From assembly GCF_964340395.1 (NCBI RefSeq), contig NC_135569.1, forward strand, positions 14,388,519-14,452,518: a stretch of DNA of 64,000 nucleotides, read 5' to 3'. Position numbers and translations under genes: made by a program. Under the pieces are notes generated by a model. That model was not told where the DNA came from, did not search any database, and was given only the letters and a program-made list of their open reading frames with translations. The first letter of the stretch is position 1, and every line of letters starts with the position of its first letter. Below are positions 1 through 27,021 of the stretch, in pieces. Source of the stretch: Glandiceps talaboti. Taxonomy: Eukaryota; Hemichordata; Enteropneusta; Spengelidae.

Positions 1-1
1 A

Positions 2-142
2 AATTTCACTGAGCAACGACACCATATGTTGCGAAAGTGGAAGATGAAATATGGTGACGAAGCAAAGCGGGACGACTTACTGAAGGTGTTGATAGACAAC
101 GAGCTTCTATCGGTCGCACAGAACATAACGAAGGATTCTTAA
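2..142 (+). CDS. Death-domain C-terminus of a PIDD-like paralogue (last exon, partial)
   Basis: Open from the window edge to a TAA at 140-142, in the frame whose first full codon starts at base 2. The 46 residues include [18 protein letters not shown] and [16 protein letters not shown], the second half of a death domain (helices 4-6). They match the death domain of the minus-strand gene ending at 4634 almost residue for residue, and the DNA is roughly 85% alike by eye. Death domains of this family recruit adaptors such as CRADD/RAIDD. This is therefore the 3' end of a second PIDD-like gene, tail-to-tail with the complete one; the rest lies left of the window. The true exon start is not visible. 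Confidence 0.85.
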   Translation, partial: NFTEQRHHMLRKWKMKYGDEAKRDDLLKVLIDNELLSVAQNITKDS

Positions 143-166
143 TGTTCCTGGTGCAGTTCAGGCTCG

Positions 167-169
<3 letters not shown>

Positions 170-232
<63 letters not shown>

Positions 233-302
233 CAATCTGCTAAGACAGTGCTCTATACCGCAGTGGCAGACAGACAGTATATATATATATATATATATAT
301 AT
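170..302. repeat. (AT)n tracts around a 50-bp repeat tail
   Basis: Two AT tracts (170-227 and 279-302) enclose 228-278. That segment reads on the minus strand as the conserved unit CTGCCACTGCGGTATAGAGC...TTAGCAGATTGATAC and is followed on that strand by (AT)n. The same unit with (AT)n on the same side recurs near 11402, 11645 and 56736. I read it as the 3' tail of a retroelement family with AT tails. Confidence 0.75.
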
Positions 303-545
<243 letters not shown>

Positions 546-1795
546 TTCTTTTCAAGCCAGGTAGCATAGGAAATTTTCTAATAATAGTGACACTTTGAAC
601 ACTGCATTCAGTACTTCAGTGACATCTATATGTTTCAACCTTTTACTCTTAAATTGTGGCATTTTGAATGCACCAACACTTATGTTTCTTTGTTTTGGCA
701 ATGTTCTTTTTCAGGAAAGAATTCGTAAATGAATATGTAGCTCAACTATGTGATGATAGATGGTAATACATTAGATGGGGATCAGATACGAAAAATTACA
801 ATATGTAATAGCGTACACTTATGAATGAGATATTGTCTGGTAAAAAAGGGTGCCTCTTGATTTCAGATTTACTCTAAACGAATAGAACAGGGAATCAAAA
901 GCGATGGTGGGCATTAGTTTGAGAAAATGACTGCAGAGTGCAAAACAAATATTGAATTTCGTATGCAAAAATAATGGCCTGACTTGGTTTTCGTACTGGA
1001 CTAGAGAAAAGCTTTCGATCAAAAATTCACCCCTTAAGACGTCAAAGACCAACGGGCAATTCATACGAGACTCTCTGGTTTTAGGTGAGCTGAAAATTAA
1101 TTGGTTCACGACATCTGATCAACTAGTGAATTTTTTTAAGAAAGCTTGTCCCTGACAAATATCATGCACAGAATATTCATCACAAGGTAGTCTAACAACA
1201 CACACAGGCTATATTTTTAGCCATTTCACTGCAGAGTGACTGAGTATAGTGTTAGCTTTTCTCCAGTCCAGTAAATAAACCAATCGGGTCATCATTTTCA
1301 TATTCCTCAAAGTCCAATATAATTTTTCTTGGTAGTCCTTTATCTGATCAAAGCCGACTATCACTCGTGAAGAAATTATCTGTATTTTATTTATTTTCGA
1401 TGTAAATATTCCTTTTGAATTCATTAACGCAGAATCACCCTGGAAACCTTACTGCTTGCAAAACCAAGATAAAAAATAAAGTGACCACTTTGAACGTATC
1501 AGTTGTTAATTGATTGATAGTAACGTCCCGCGGCACCTAATTTGATCAAGCATACTCTATAATAGTGTAGACATTTAAAGGAATGAATTTGAAAATCTCC
1601 AACATTTTGTACTATAACGTGAATATGAATTTTAGTTATGTATTTTTCAGTTTTTTACAATTGGGTTGACCCCTATTGTATCCTAACTTTTAGAACTAAG
1701 GTGACGGATTGGTTGATTTGTACCTCATATGTTAATCATGAAGGGTTTTACCAATAAACTTTATACAATCAAATATCACATCACATTCAAAACAG
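546..1795. other. Intergenic, nothing recognised
   Basis: About 1.25 kb of AT-rich unique sequence between the death-domain paralogues. Short open frames on both strands (for example 819-1109 and 952-1155) show no recognisable motif or supporting splice context. I see no gene. Confidence 0.5.
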
Positions 1796-2140
1796 ATGTA
1801 TGTATGTATGTATGTATGTATGTATGTATGTATGTATGTATGTATGTATGTATGTATGTATGTATATGTATGTATGTATGTATGTATATGTATGAACGTA
1901 TGTGCGTGTGTGTGTGCATGCATGCATGCATGTATGCATGTATGTATGTATGTATGTATGCATGTATGTATGTATGTATGTATGTATGTATGTACGTATG
2001 TATGTACGTATGTATGTATGTATGTATGTATGTATGTATGTATGTATGTACGTATGTATGTACGTACGTACGTACGTATGTATGTATGTATGTATGTATG
2101 TATGTATGTATGTATGTATGTATGTATGTATGCCTGCCTG
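1796..2140. repeat. (TATG)n microsatellite
   Basis: About 340 bp of TATG repeat with TACG, CATG and TGCC variants. It is open in several frames as Met-Tyr-Val-Cys runs, which are not genes. Confidence 0.97.
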
Positions 2141-3739
2141 CCTGCCTGTCTCTTTATCTGGATCTATGTGTATGTATATGTATGTATACTATGTTTGTAC
2201 CCAAGGTAGGCGTAAACAGTGTGACCGACATGTGGAATTGAGGGCATTGGCCAATCATAAGTCAGTAAATAAATCTCATACACCAAACTTTCAGCGAAAT
2301 GCAAGTCATACTGGTCAATGGTAAGAAAAGAAAGAACATGCCACAATACCGGTATGGGAAAGAATGGACGAGAAGCACAACGCCAAGTTTATTAATCTTT
2401 CGCCACACTGTATCAAATCTTTCACATTGTGTTGACTTGTATGAACTAGGGCAACGTCACACACTGGTAGCCCAGCGATGCAACTACTAGCAGAGTAATT
2501 ATAAACATGAAGAAAGTACACAAGTTCAGAAACGTCAAGAATTCTTTAATACTAGTCTGTGCATAATTGAGTGTTTGTTCGGTGTTATAATCTCCCAGAC
2601 GACAAGAGACAAAGCAAAGTATTAATGTAACCGATCTCTTGGTATTTATAAGACTAGGGGAGTTTTCATTTAGATAAGAGAAAAATGGATAAGATGTCTT
2701 TATTTAGTCAATAAAGAGTGAATTGGATACAGTTGAATGAGAGAAAACTAACCAGTGAAAGAAGGAAAACAGTTTTATATCCCCACAAAAATCAATGTCA
2801 ATCAATATCGTACAAAAATGTTATATTTAGCCACAAACATAACTAGTCAATCGATCAATCATTTAATGAAATAATCAATCGACCAAGAAATCGATTGATC
2901 GATCGATGAATCAAGTACATGCTCCCTGCACCCTGTGATTTTTATCTGCTAGCATTGCACCATACGTCGTATCTTACAGGCTAGCAATTAACTTAAAGAA
3001 ACTTGGATGTAAGTAAGTTGAAATACATGGTATGGCGAGTCTTCGTCAAGATTTGTACATGAGTTGAAATATAACAATGTGCAGTAAATAAGACCCATGT
3101 AATGCCTTCTCATTTGTGTCAACACATGTACATGAAAGGTCGACTCTGAGGTCATCAATATTTAGTTATCTGTGACATCACAGAAATATATAATAGCATT
3201 GTCATATTACAATCGTTTAATTTCATGACATGATAGTTGCCGCTCAATTTATTGATCCGAAGCGATACTTTGTTTTTTACATGTAAATTTAGTGCTAACG
3301 AAAGAAACCTCGTATTTGGCCGTTCTCGAATTTCCAGTATATATAGAAGAATATAGTATGGTTATAACATCTTCATCCTGTAAAACATAAACTGTCAGAC
3401 GAAGAACGTGAAAAAAAACCTTTATCGGTGTTATCTAACATGCTTTAAGTATATAACATGCTTTAAGTATACATACCTTTAAAATCAAAGTGATTTGGAC
3501 TGTCAAAGTCTAACCCAAGTAATATATATCTGCTCAAAACGTTGAAAAAACAAATAGCCAGTAAAAATGACAAGATTGAATTGCATCTCCAAAAGTGGTC
3601 ATGCATGGAACAAGTTAAATGGTAATTTCGAGAGCTATGTACATTACATGTAAAATTTCCTTTCCATAGCACCCCCTCCCCCTTTTTTTCTTTCTGTCCG
3701 ATCTTTTTTGAGTGTGTCTAGTGGTTTTATACGTTATTT

Positions 3740-3742
<3 letters not shown>
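2141..3742. other. Intergenic, no gene seen
   Basis: AT-rich unique DNA. It includes a GATC/AATC-rich patch near 2845-2915 that can fold on itself. No ORF of interest, RNA gene or known repeat was recognised. Confidence 0.45.
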
Positions 3743-3795
<53 letters not shown>

Positions 3796-3848
3796 GTGCG
3801 TGTGTAATTATATACATGTATACATATACATGTACATGTATAGTTATA

Positions 3849-3907
<59 letters not shown>

Positions 3908-3962
3908 GTGTGTGTAATTATATACATGTATACATATAATATATACATGTACAGGTATAGTT

Positions 3963-4010
<48 letters not shown>

Positions 4011-4016
4011 ATATAT

Positions 4017-4106
<90 letters not shown>
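3743..4106. repeat. Compound (AT)n array with a 100-130-bp higher-order unit
   Basis: AT tracts are separated by near-identical spacers: ATCTGTGTGTGTAATTATA, then ACATGTATACATATA, then AGTTATAC. The spacer appears at about 3793-3850 and 3903-3966, so the locus is a tandem duplication of an AT-plus-spacer unit, not a simple slippage tract. Confidence 0.85.
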
Positions 4107-4108
<2 letters not shown>

Positions 4109-4633
4109 TCTAGGAGGTAATATTTCATTATATATAATATGTCGATTATCAGGTGATATGGGAATCAAGCAGCACAGTGCCACGTTATTGTACTCGTATA
4201 TGCCAGCGCTAACCCATCTATCAAGCATCGGCAAGGGTTTTTATATTGTCTTCTTGAAGACGTGTGTTATCAATGTATATTTAGTACGCCCCCACACGAA
4301 TAATGTGATTGGCGACAACTGACAACTCATTGCCCAATATGGCGATCAGTTCTGTCAAAATAAAGATGGCTGCATCCATTTTGTTGTGTTCGCGATGCTA
4401 CGACTTCTCCCCGATGGTTGGTATATAATTACCATTTCGATTCAAATTTGGCAAATAATACGCAAGAAAAATGACATTTTGGACATTGGGGCTGGCGACA
4501 AACATCAAAAGTGTCATCAGCGAGATGCAGTCAGTGCTTTCAAGGATGGTGGATGCTTAGATAAACGAAATGGCATGCAGTCAATGAAGACTCTCCCGGT
4601 CATTCAAGATGGAAACGAGCCTAAACTGGAACA

Positions 4634-17863
<13,230 letters not shown>

Positions 17864-19194
17864 TTTGGTTCGATTTTGTCGTCAGCCAACCTGGAGGACG
17901 GAAGCAGTGGTGGTACAGGCCAGCTGTCTTGTACAAGGTGTGTGAGGTGATAACAGTTTGCTGTAAATAACACCAAGGGGGTCACGGTTAAATTCTGACA
18001 AGCCGAGCAAACCGCAACAGCTCAAACTGCGAAAATATATATGTATTAATAATTGACCACAGCTAGGTAGATACAGACTGTCACCATGGCAAAGTTCAAA
18101 ACGGGTGAAACGTCGCTGTAGTGCACGTCGTCGGGCAAGTTATCATTTAACGCAAAGACAGTCGGATGCAGACGTCAAATGGTGAATGAAAGTGCAAAGG
18201 ACGTAAAAATGAAAACAGCTGTATATCAAACAGTGGAACTGTGACTGTTATTACGCACATTCATTCCGTTTTTCACAATCGCAATGAAAATGAAAGTCAA
18301 AATATGGAAATGTAGATGTTTTATCTAATTTCCCTGTGCAATATTTTGTAATGTATTCAGTAGTGAGCAGAGTAAAACTTTTTCTTACCAATTGTACATT
18401 TTTTTATCTCGTTTCCTGCTTTATGTGTCTTGTATATATCATCTTTCCTTTTAAATTTGTAAATCAATGTATGTATTAAATATTTAAAAAAAAAATTTTT
18501 ATAAAACCGCTAAATTCCAAACAGAATCCTACAACAACATTTGGGTCTAAAAGGCTTTAGAATCGTTTACAATCCTATATTTTAAATTCACTGTAGAAAA
18601 AAAATAATATAAATAAAGATATAAAATAAAATGAATAATAGTCGGCTTTGTAATAAAGGAATTTGAATGTTGATGATACAACTAATAGATCTAGTCTCAG
18701 ACCAGTGTTGAATACTTTTCTACATTCTCTGATTTAAAGGATGATGTTATTTAAAGTGGGATTTGAAAACTGGCTTCATAGAAAAGTATTTAGATTTAAT
18801 TATTACTTACTTGATTCAACCCAAATGACATGTTTGCATGCATATGTTAACTCAGTTTAAATAAACACCAATTCGCCATCATTAACCATCTGATAACTTC
18901 AGCTGTAACAACCTTCTGCGTGCTAGAACTGTGACCTGTGACCTTTCTTGGCATGACTTTCGAGTGTTTTGAATGACGTCATCATTATGCAAACACTCAG
19001 AGCTACTTGTACTTGTTGAGGTCGCTAGAGGTCACTAGATCAGATAACAGGCTTTTCACCGTATTGTTATCAAATCAAAGTACACGATGTAGGTAGGTGG
19101 TCTGATACACTAAATAGCAATCGTGTAGGCCTAAAGATAAAATCTTTATCACTTAAGTGATAAGTATCAAAAGAAGTGACCACAGACCTATATA
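17864..19194. promoter_or_regulatory. Upstream region of the PIDD-like gene (5' UTR/promoter presumed)
   Basis: Sequence immediately 5' of the start codon at 17863 on the minus strand. It is less AT-rich to about 17950, then AT-rich. I see no convincing TATA box or initiator. A non-coding upstream exon cannot be excluded. Confidence 0.3.
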
Positions 19195-19435
19195 ACTGTA
19201 ACAGTGTTTCCCATATGGTGGGCACTGTCTATTAAAACAGTTGACCACAAATCTAGACAACTGTGTTTTCTATATGGTGGTCAGTGTATTAAAACAGCTG
19301 ATCGCGTCCAGACCAAGAGTCAAGTCACTTGTGTTTTTGTATATGGTGATCAGTGTATTAAAACAGCTGATCACGTACAGATCAAGACAACTGTGTTTTA
19401 TATGGTGGTCAGTGTATCAAAATATTTCAGGATAA
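19195..19435. repeat. Tandem repeat, about 70-90-bp unit, 3-4 copies
   Basis: TATGGTGGTCAGTGTATT followed by AAAACAGCTGATC recurs at about 19213, 19274, 19343 and 19400 with drift. It is open on + through several copies only because the units stay in frame. No protein similarity recognised. Confidence 0.75.
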
Positions 19436-19552
19436 AATTATTTATTTAAAAAAATGATTTGTAGATCACAGTAAGTTATTTTACTTTTACAAAACGACGT
19501 ACAGACGTCATTCCTGTGAGTGTATGACGTTTGACTATATCAATAAGCCCTT

Positions 19553-19800
19553 TACAAATGGTGTGGGGTTTTTACGTACTCGAGGAAAAAACATTAAATC
19601 GCGAAAATTGTGAAGTCTCGCGAGAAATAGTGGATGCGGAAACTAACATCAACTTAAAAATACAATATGAAACTGTGTTTCCAATCTGTAATGGCTGTAC
19701 ATCTGATGATGGGAAGAAACCAATAACACAGAAACTATATGGAAAAGAACGGAAAACATAACTACTTGAACTAGACATTCACATATGCAAAAAAAATTAA
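19553..19800 (+). mobile_element. AGGCCTAA/GGTTCCGG-family MITE, truncated
   Basis: Carries TAATGGATGC-type, TCTGTAATGGCTGTACATCT and AACCAATAACACAGA blocks in the same order as the fuller copy at 21460-21836. The outer GGTTCCGG ends are missing. Confidence 0.7.
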
Positions 19801-20862
19801 ACAAAAATCCGAAATAAAATATATTAATAGCACTATGAACTACTACACACTGATTTGGGAAATTGATTGTGCTGTCCCAATTTGTTTTCAATTTTGGCCA
19901 ATTAAGTTAGAGAAGGGGGAGGGGATAGGACTAATTAAAGAATAGTTTTTTTATCCTACGATGAAATGTTGATCTCGCCCCGTAGACTTAAATATCTAAT
20001 CCGTACAGTCAGCATTCAATTCAGATATCTAGCTTTCGTCAAAAAACAGTCAACACACTTCTATCTACAGCATTCATTGTTTTCTTCATAGCGTTCGGAC
20101 ATTAGACTCAGATGATAGACAAAATTGGTTAGTCATTATTTTCTTTATCTCGACAAAAAATAAGTGATCTTTTAAAATCTGAATAATCTCGCATGACCAC
20201 GAAATCTCGCATGACCACGAAATCCCGCATGAAGTGAAAATAGTGTATGTGAAAACAAAGTGACTTGCGGTGATCTTGCAAATGTCTCTGACGTATTATT
20301 CATGAGTATTTGATAAATAGATAAACAAACAAATTAGCATAATCAGGGTAGCAACTCGCAATCAGTATCATACCGTAGAGGGCGTTAGCATAGTCAGCAG
20401 CAGGTACACTCAGAACTGAGATGGTCAACCATACATGTATGCTACTCGTATTTTAAACCGCATTGGTGTATTTATCGGATTGCTTTTCATGATTGTCAAT
20501 TTTTTCTTCTCCAGCACTCCGTAAATGATTAACATTTCCTATATGACCAAAATTTCTAAACTTACAGAATATTTTTTGAAAAAGTTGTAAATTGTCCACT
20601 CACACACATGCATACTATTAATGTAAGACATATTTGGTTCATTTAATGTACAGAAAGTGTAGTAGCAGTCATCATGACAGATAGACTCGAATCGGCCTAT
20701 TAAAAATACATAGCTGATGTCAGTGTTTTCATTAGAACGACTCGAATTGTGTTATTAAAAATATACAGCTAATGTCAGTGTTTTCAGTAGAACAACATGA
20801 ATGAAGGAATTCGCGAAGAGACTGATTTCTGATTCATAACTACTAAAATCTTTTGATCAGGA
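19801..20862. other. Intergenic between SLC45-like and PIDD-like genes
   Basis: AT-rich unique DNA. A small direct repeat (TCTCGCATGACCACGAAA) lies near 20188-20230 and TGTCAGTGTTTTCA.TAGAAC is duplicated near 20717 and 20773. No gene seen. Confidence 0.5.
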
Positions 20863-23800
20863 CTAATCAAGTTCTTGTGATTGTGACTGAGGCGTGTATA
20901 TAACAAACAACGCTGAGAAAAAGGCAGCCCCAAAGCCTGCAGCTGATGCAATAAGGACAGTAGTCAGGTGGGTACCTGCAGCACTTGCTATTGGTCCCAA
21001 GATGGCGGACAATAAAATCTGTGCCAGGAAAAGCTGACATTGTAGACAGGCTGTGTCTGTAGCAAGTCCTCGCTGGATTGCACCTCGATTCACATACTAC
21101 AAGGAACAGAAAAATATGTTGAAATTATTCAAATTATTCTAAAATTAAAATTAATTAATTTATTTTAATTAATTTAAATTATTTTTTGAAAAATACTCTC
21201 TTTTTGGTAAAGTTAAAGATATATATTTTGGTTAAAACTATAATACTATACTTTTTGAGAGAATGTGGGTATTATGAAAAGTTGAAGGAATGGGTTATTA
21301 TAACTGATTTTGTAGTTGTTGGCGTTAATTGACATATCCACCGTGGTCTGTACTTGATGTTGACTCGCTCCAGATGGCGATTGTATAAATGAATTGCAAA
21401 TAAAGGAAAATCGTGAAAAAATAAAATATGACATAGTCATATTATTTTTCCAATATTTATATGGCCTAAAAATGTCTGGTTCCGGTTACCCGACCCCACC
21501 TAGCTTTTCACTGCCGACCCTAAACATTTTTTTGTTTACATATTCGAGAAAAAATAATAAAATCGCGAAAATTGTCTCGCCTGACATAATGGATGCTGGA
21601 ACTGGCATCAACTCAAAAAGACAATATGAAACTGTTCGTCCAATCTGTAATGGCTGTACATCATCTGAGAGGAAACCAATAACACAGAGACCATATTTGA
21701 AAACAACGGAAAATATAATTACCTGAACTAAACTAGACACATGAAAAAAAATACTATAAAGTAAATTTAAGAAATCTACCTACCTATTTCAAAATTGAGT
21801 GTAACCGGAACCATACAATTTTTTTATTAGGCCTTAAATAATATTAACTGCACTGGACTTTTGGAGTCTTTGCTGTGGTAAAATGGTAGCGAAAATGTGA
21901 ATGTTGATACCACAGTGCATATGTATTGGAAGATCTGACTCGGGTATTTATTGCAGGTGACTAATCTGATTAAAATCTGAACAGGGAAAAGGCTCTATTT
22001 ACTCTTGGAGGAAGGCTGAGAGGGGTATAAACTAAAGAAAACGTCAAGGACAATCATAGTAGACGTGAAATATGGTTACATAAAACAAATGGATGCCTCC
22101 TCCTCGATAAGATTTAATGTAATTTAATCTTAGTCTGTAAGTTACGCCGTGACGGGCGCCCTCACACATCGATCAACCCATCACATAACAGACAAGTACA
22201 GACCACGATGGATGTGTCAGTTATTGTGAGAGGAGGTCGGTGTTGGCAGAACGGCACGACGTGTCTTACAGTTTACTTACATCTTCGTTGTCGTGGAATC
22301 TAGCTAGAATGATGAACGGCAGGGTTGCTATAGTGGTGTAAATCACACCGTACGTTGAACAGAGCACAAGGGTAGCTATGACGCTATCACTGAAGATGGC
22401 TTGGAGACCTGTACCAACAGCAAAGATTAGTTCGCCTCCAACGTAGAGAGTGCGCAGACTCAACTTTAAAATAAGTCTATCCAGTATAACTGAAAAAGAA
22501 GGAAAGCATAAACGAGTAATTCCATTAGCTGACCTGGCAATCCGTACTGTCGGAATATTACGGTCTAAATTATGAATAATATATTGCATTCTGTGTACAA
22601 AATACATTAGGTAAATGGAACTGGTTGCTAAGGGAGCTAGCATTCTATTTTCTCACGTTTTGCTTCATAATAAGCATTCGGGACATATATGTACAATTTG
22701 TATTTGACAACCTAACGAATCGATTGGGATTGACACTTTTTAATTACAACGAATGGTTACTGTTGAAATGCCGACGTTTAATCAGCTATGTGCGAAATGG
22801 TTCTAGGGCAATGCCACCCCCCCCCCCCCGCTGTGATCCCAACCCCTCGGACACAGGCTGTCCCGGGACAGCTGATGAGATATGTAACATGCATGTACAA
22901 TATGCTAACGAAGCCAAATATGGATCCCAGGCTTTCAATTCAATGTTAGTACTTACGTGAATATAATGCTGCAGAAAAGGCAAAGATACACATTCCCCAA
23001 CATCCCATTTTGACACCGTCGTCGTAACGTTGGTGTTCTGGTGAATCTTCTGGCTTTGAAGGATCGCCTGTATGAGTTATAAACGTAATCAGCATATAAC
23101 TTATAGGACAAAGCTCGAGTTCGGGTCATCTTTCCCTTCTATACTCATCATTGATTTTAGAAGCTATTATGCTAGTTGCAGAATAAATGTCCTAAGCTAC
23201 AGAACGTTTGTAGGAGAAACGATTGATTGAGCTTCAGTTTATGTGACGTGACGTCAAAGAATGCTCTGTTTGATCATAGACCCTACACTCTCTATGATTT
23301 CCTGATGCAGTCATCTTATTGTGAGGGATCTACTTACACATATACATAAACATCAGGCGAGATTTCAGCATAGGTAGTAAAAATATAGAGAGCAAGTTGT
23401 CATTGTGACCAATGGTACACAAAGAATAAACAGTGTTTTGTATACAGAAATGTGAATGGTGACATATATATTTGATATCCACTGTCCTTTCTGGATAACA
23501 AGATGGACACGAAATCTTACCTTTATAAACAACTTGTGCCATGTAATCAGTAAAGAATAACAATACACTAAGGTAGGCAAGTTCTCCAAGAAAATGGTTG
23601 ACGCAAAGAAAAACTAACTCTCTTGGCATTTTTACAATTGACTTCAACAATGTTAGAGTTGAAGTTTCAGAAAAGGGTTCTGGGGATGAGTCTGTAGCTT
23701 GACCAGGTGCTGTAATTAGGGATGCATCTGCGCATGTCTCAAATGTTCTGTCTTCAGTGGCGTTTCTATTCCTATCGTACATTCCGCCATTGTGTTGGTA

Positions 23801-24756
23801 TGAAGAGATGTCGTCTTCTTCATAGTAGTTAATGCTGCCATAGTTTTTCTTCTCGCCGCCATATTTGATTCCTGTGACGTCATCATCGTCTGCTTCATTC
23901 GACAAAAGTGCCTGCCTATCTTCCTGTATGTTATCCAACGTTCTCACTTTCTTCAGAGGGGTCTCTTTCACGCTAAATAGAGTCAAGGTAAACGCCACAA
24001 GACACACTGCCAAGTTGAAAACATAGATGACGCGGACTTGTGAACCTAGGGCCGGTCCAAGAGGTGTTTTCATCCAATCTATTCCTCCTATGACGTAACC
24101 AATACCCCCTCCAAGACCTTAAAATGGAATAGTCAAACAGGTATTCATACTGAGAACTAATATTGATCTTATAATTTTTTACAAAAAATATCTTAATCTA
24201 TACAAAACGACAGCATATGTCTGTGTGAAAAAATCTGGAGATACAAAATCTGTATTCTTAATTTTTCATCATAGAATTTCAGTGCACAAAACTAGAAAAG
24301 TCGACACCAAGCTGATGCAGCATTGAATGAGGATAAATGTCTAACTCTGAGCATACCGATAAAAAACGCCAGACAACATGGTCAACCTTCATGACATATC
24401 ATTGACTTTTTTCTGTCAGTCAAATGTATCAATTCAGCCATACCTGTTAGAAGAGCCCGTATGTTCATACCACGTTCTATGTCGTTAGCACTACACACGT
24501 CAACGATATACGCCCTGTGAGGGCAGTCTACTGAGTCAGCACAGAAATCCATCACCACCACACCAATGATAGTGAATACAATGCTCCATACAGTGTACGT
24601 GTCTGTGGATAAATATAGATTTAGTATGGACACTAAACGAATGTGTTTGTTAGATTATTTTGCCGAAACGCGCATGCATAATGGCTGAGTCACAAGATGA
24701 TTGATTGACAGACTGATTGACTGACTGACTGGCTGCTTGCTTGCTTGCTTGCCTGC

Positions 24757-24812
<56 letters not shown>

Positions 24813-25999
24813 GTGAGTGAGTGAGTGAGTGATTGACTGATTTGTTGGTGAGTACACCCGGGGTTGACCCACAGGCATTTGTTTCCCGAGTTATGGCTCA
24901 GAATATTTCTATCAGAATACAATAAAATGACGATAATATCGTTAATATTGACGTATTAAACCAACACTATATGAAAGGGGTGAAATTACACTTGTTTCTG
25001 TGATAGCGCAGTTTCACTCAATGCGAAGGAAGACACTTCCTTCGCATTGAGTGATCGCGATCACAGAAACAAGTGTAATTTTACCCCTTTCATATAGTGT
25101 TGGTTTAATACGTCAATATTAACGATATTATCGTCATTTTATTGTATTCTGATAGAAATATTCTGAGCCATAACTCGGGAACAAATGCCCGTGGGTTGAC
25201 CCCATACTAGTAGGTCTATAAGGTTAACATTTCTCCGTTTATTGGCTGACCTTTGACCTCAGGTTGGCGATAAAGCTGCCAATAAAGTACACGTGAAGTA
25301 GTATGACATACCTGAATGTTCGACCAATTTACCGAAGTATGCACCGTTGAGGACCAAAGTGAGACCTATGAGTATTCCAATACACAGTGCGAGTATAAAT
25401 GGTCGTCGTCTTCCCCAACTGCTTGTGCAACGATCACTGAACGTTCCAATCAATGGCTGAAACACAAAACCCAATATTGGACCCAAAAACCAGTTTAAAC
25501 TATAAAGTTGATTGGGTAGGCCAATTTTAAGTAGAATTGGTGTCGACAGAGCTGTCTCTGTTGCGAAACAGTATTGCGTTCCGAAGACCATTGCACTGAG
25601 TAAAATAAGACGGATGGTTGATCGCCTCGGTGGTTCGGGAACGTCCAAGTAGTCCTGTGCTACTACGGTGTCGTCTGCAAGAGCTTCTACGGTAGGTAAT
25701 TGTGGAATTTGACTAATCGACGTCCTGTGAGAATTCTGACGTCGCCTGCTGTGTCGACGGTAAGCACGCTGTACTTCGAAACTCGCCTCGTCGTTTTCAT
25801 GGTGACTTATGGATAGGCTTCTGGGTCTAAAGTACGGGCTTTTCATCGACATAGTAATAGAGCTGGAGTAGCTACCATACGACGTACTGTACCTGTGTGG
25901 TGATGACATTGAACTTCGTCGTCTCTGCGGAATTGATTGTGAACCAGACTGGCCATAGTGACTGGATGACGGCACTGGGGATTCATTCGGTGACGCCAT
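20863..25999 (-). CDS. SLC45-family proton-coupled sugar transporter (complete, 6 coding exons)
   Basis: Exons in transcript order: 25999-25312, 24602-24444, 24117-23521, 23067-22957, 22489-22281, 21096-20863. All junctions are AG/GT and in phase; the total is 1998 nt (665 aa). The ATG at 25999 was chosen because an in-frame stop lies just upstream. Residues 1-125 are a Ser/Arg-rich cytosolic tail. Membrane segments start at about 127 and carry the SLC45/GPH signature [13 protein letters not shown], then [11 protein letters not shown] and WGRRRPF (loop 2-3). About 340-430 form a large acidic central loop. The second six helices run from about 445 to 655 and the C-terminus is short. SLC45 proteins are 12-helix MFS symporters that move sucrose or hexoses with protons (A1, A4) or act in melanosomes (A2). 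I cannot assign the paralogue; the loop and N-tail suit A1/A2/A4. Confidence 0.92.
21460..21838 (+). mobile_element. MITE, best copy of the AGGCCTAA/GGTTCCGG family
   Basis: Ends are inverted: GGCCTAAAAATG..TGGTTCCGGTTACC at the left, and GTGTAACCGGAACCATAC..TTAGGCC at the right. About 375 bp, no ORF, in the last intron of the SLC45-like gene. Related copies occur near 5540, 19553, 48840 (inverted), 52427 and 54186. Confidence 0.75.
24700..24845. repeat. (TTGA)n/(TTGC)n microsatellite
   Basis: Tetranucleotide array of TGAT, TGCT and GAGT units abutting the long inverted repeat to its right. It lies in the first intron of the SLC45-like gene. Confidence 0.93.
24857..25204. mobile_element. Long fold-back element, about 165-bp arms
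   Basis: The arms match almost completely. The outer ends read GGGGTTGACCCAC.GGCATT (left) and its complement AATGCCCGTGGGTTGACCCC (right). The centre is at about 25033 in GCGAAGGAAG-ACA-CTTCCTTCGC. A perfect CCAACACTATATGAAAGGGG block lies in each arm. It fits a non-autonomous inverted-repeat element; the target duplication is unresolved. Confidence 0.8.
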
Positions 26000-27020
26000 T
26001 CTGAGTTTCAGTGAGTTTCTCGTTGATGGATTGGTATACACGTTTCAATTGGAAGTAATCGGTGAATGGAAAGCCCTGGTACATGCACAGTGAATAAGAA
26101 CAGAGAGATAACCATCAAATGTCAGTTAATTTGTAACTACCCAAGTGCAGGTTGTGTATAGACATCATGGACATCGACCAGTCACGCAAATACCTCATGG
26201 ACTTACCAGAAGTGACGCAACACTGCTGTCCAAGTCCATCACACGCCGATCTACGTACTTGTATACACTAGCGATTATGAATCTATGCATTTGGGTCACC
26301 GTGAACTAGACTGCAAAACTGGGACACATGTGAAAAGTCAGTTTGGACTATTTAATTAAAGGATGTATTTAAAAGTTATACAGTATTTGCACGGTTTTGG
26401 CACAGGTTGGCTTTTGACTGATATATATGAGTATAGACTCTCTCCGAGCTTCGCCTAACACATCAACAAAATGTTAGCTCTATGTGATCGATGAGGGCGC
26501 ACAGTACAGGGCTAGGGATACTAGTATATGAGTACATTTATGCAGTAGATACATACAAAACAATCCAAGTTTTAGCTATTTATGCGAAGCTTCGAGGACT
26601 GTGAGAGAGTCTAATATGAGTAAGGCAGAGAACAAAGTGAACTTTAGAATTCGAAAATTGAGTTGACGGGCTTCATTTATTTACATTTGTCACGTGACAA
26701 AAAATGTACTTGTAGAAATGATAACTCTTGTTTGCGGGAATGGATACAACGTTCAAAACTGTTTAGGAATGCCACTACATTTGAAAGTACAGCTGATAGG
26801 GCAAAGACGACAATAATAACAAAGTTTGAGACATCATAACGAAATGTACATGTGCTACGGAGCAAGCGTACGACCTTCAAATCAGAAACTTCGGAATATT
26901 AAATTAAAGGGCGCATGCGCATGCATACGAACTTATGGCTTCGTTAAAATGTGGTGTTGAAAAAAAAAGTTGATATATATTGGCTTGGATCCTACAATCT
27001 TGCTAATACCGGAGAGTCAT
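26000..27020. other. Upstream of the SLC45-like gene, no gene seen
   Basis: Likely contains its promoter or non-coding 5' exon, but I see no element specific enough to call. A short (GCAT)n-like motif lies near 26908-26925. Confidence 0.4.
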
Positions 27021-27021
27021 T

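Noticed and set aside
1729-2324. Long open frames rich in Cys-Met-Tyr-Val (up to 170 codons)
   Set aside because: They are translations of a TATG microsatellite; the same happens at 41106-41490, 43145-43541 and 57661-58016.
22625-22960. Plus-strand 111-codon frame
   Set aside because: It overlaps an intron of the minus-strand SLC45 gene, includes a C run, and has no motif.
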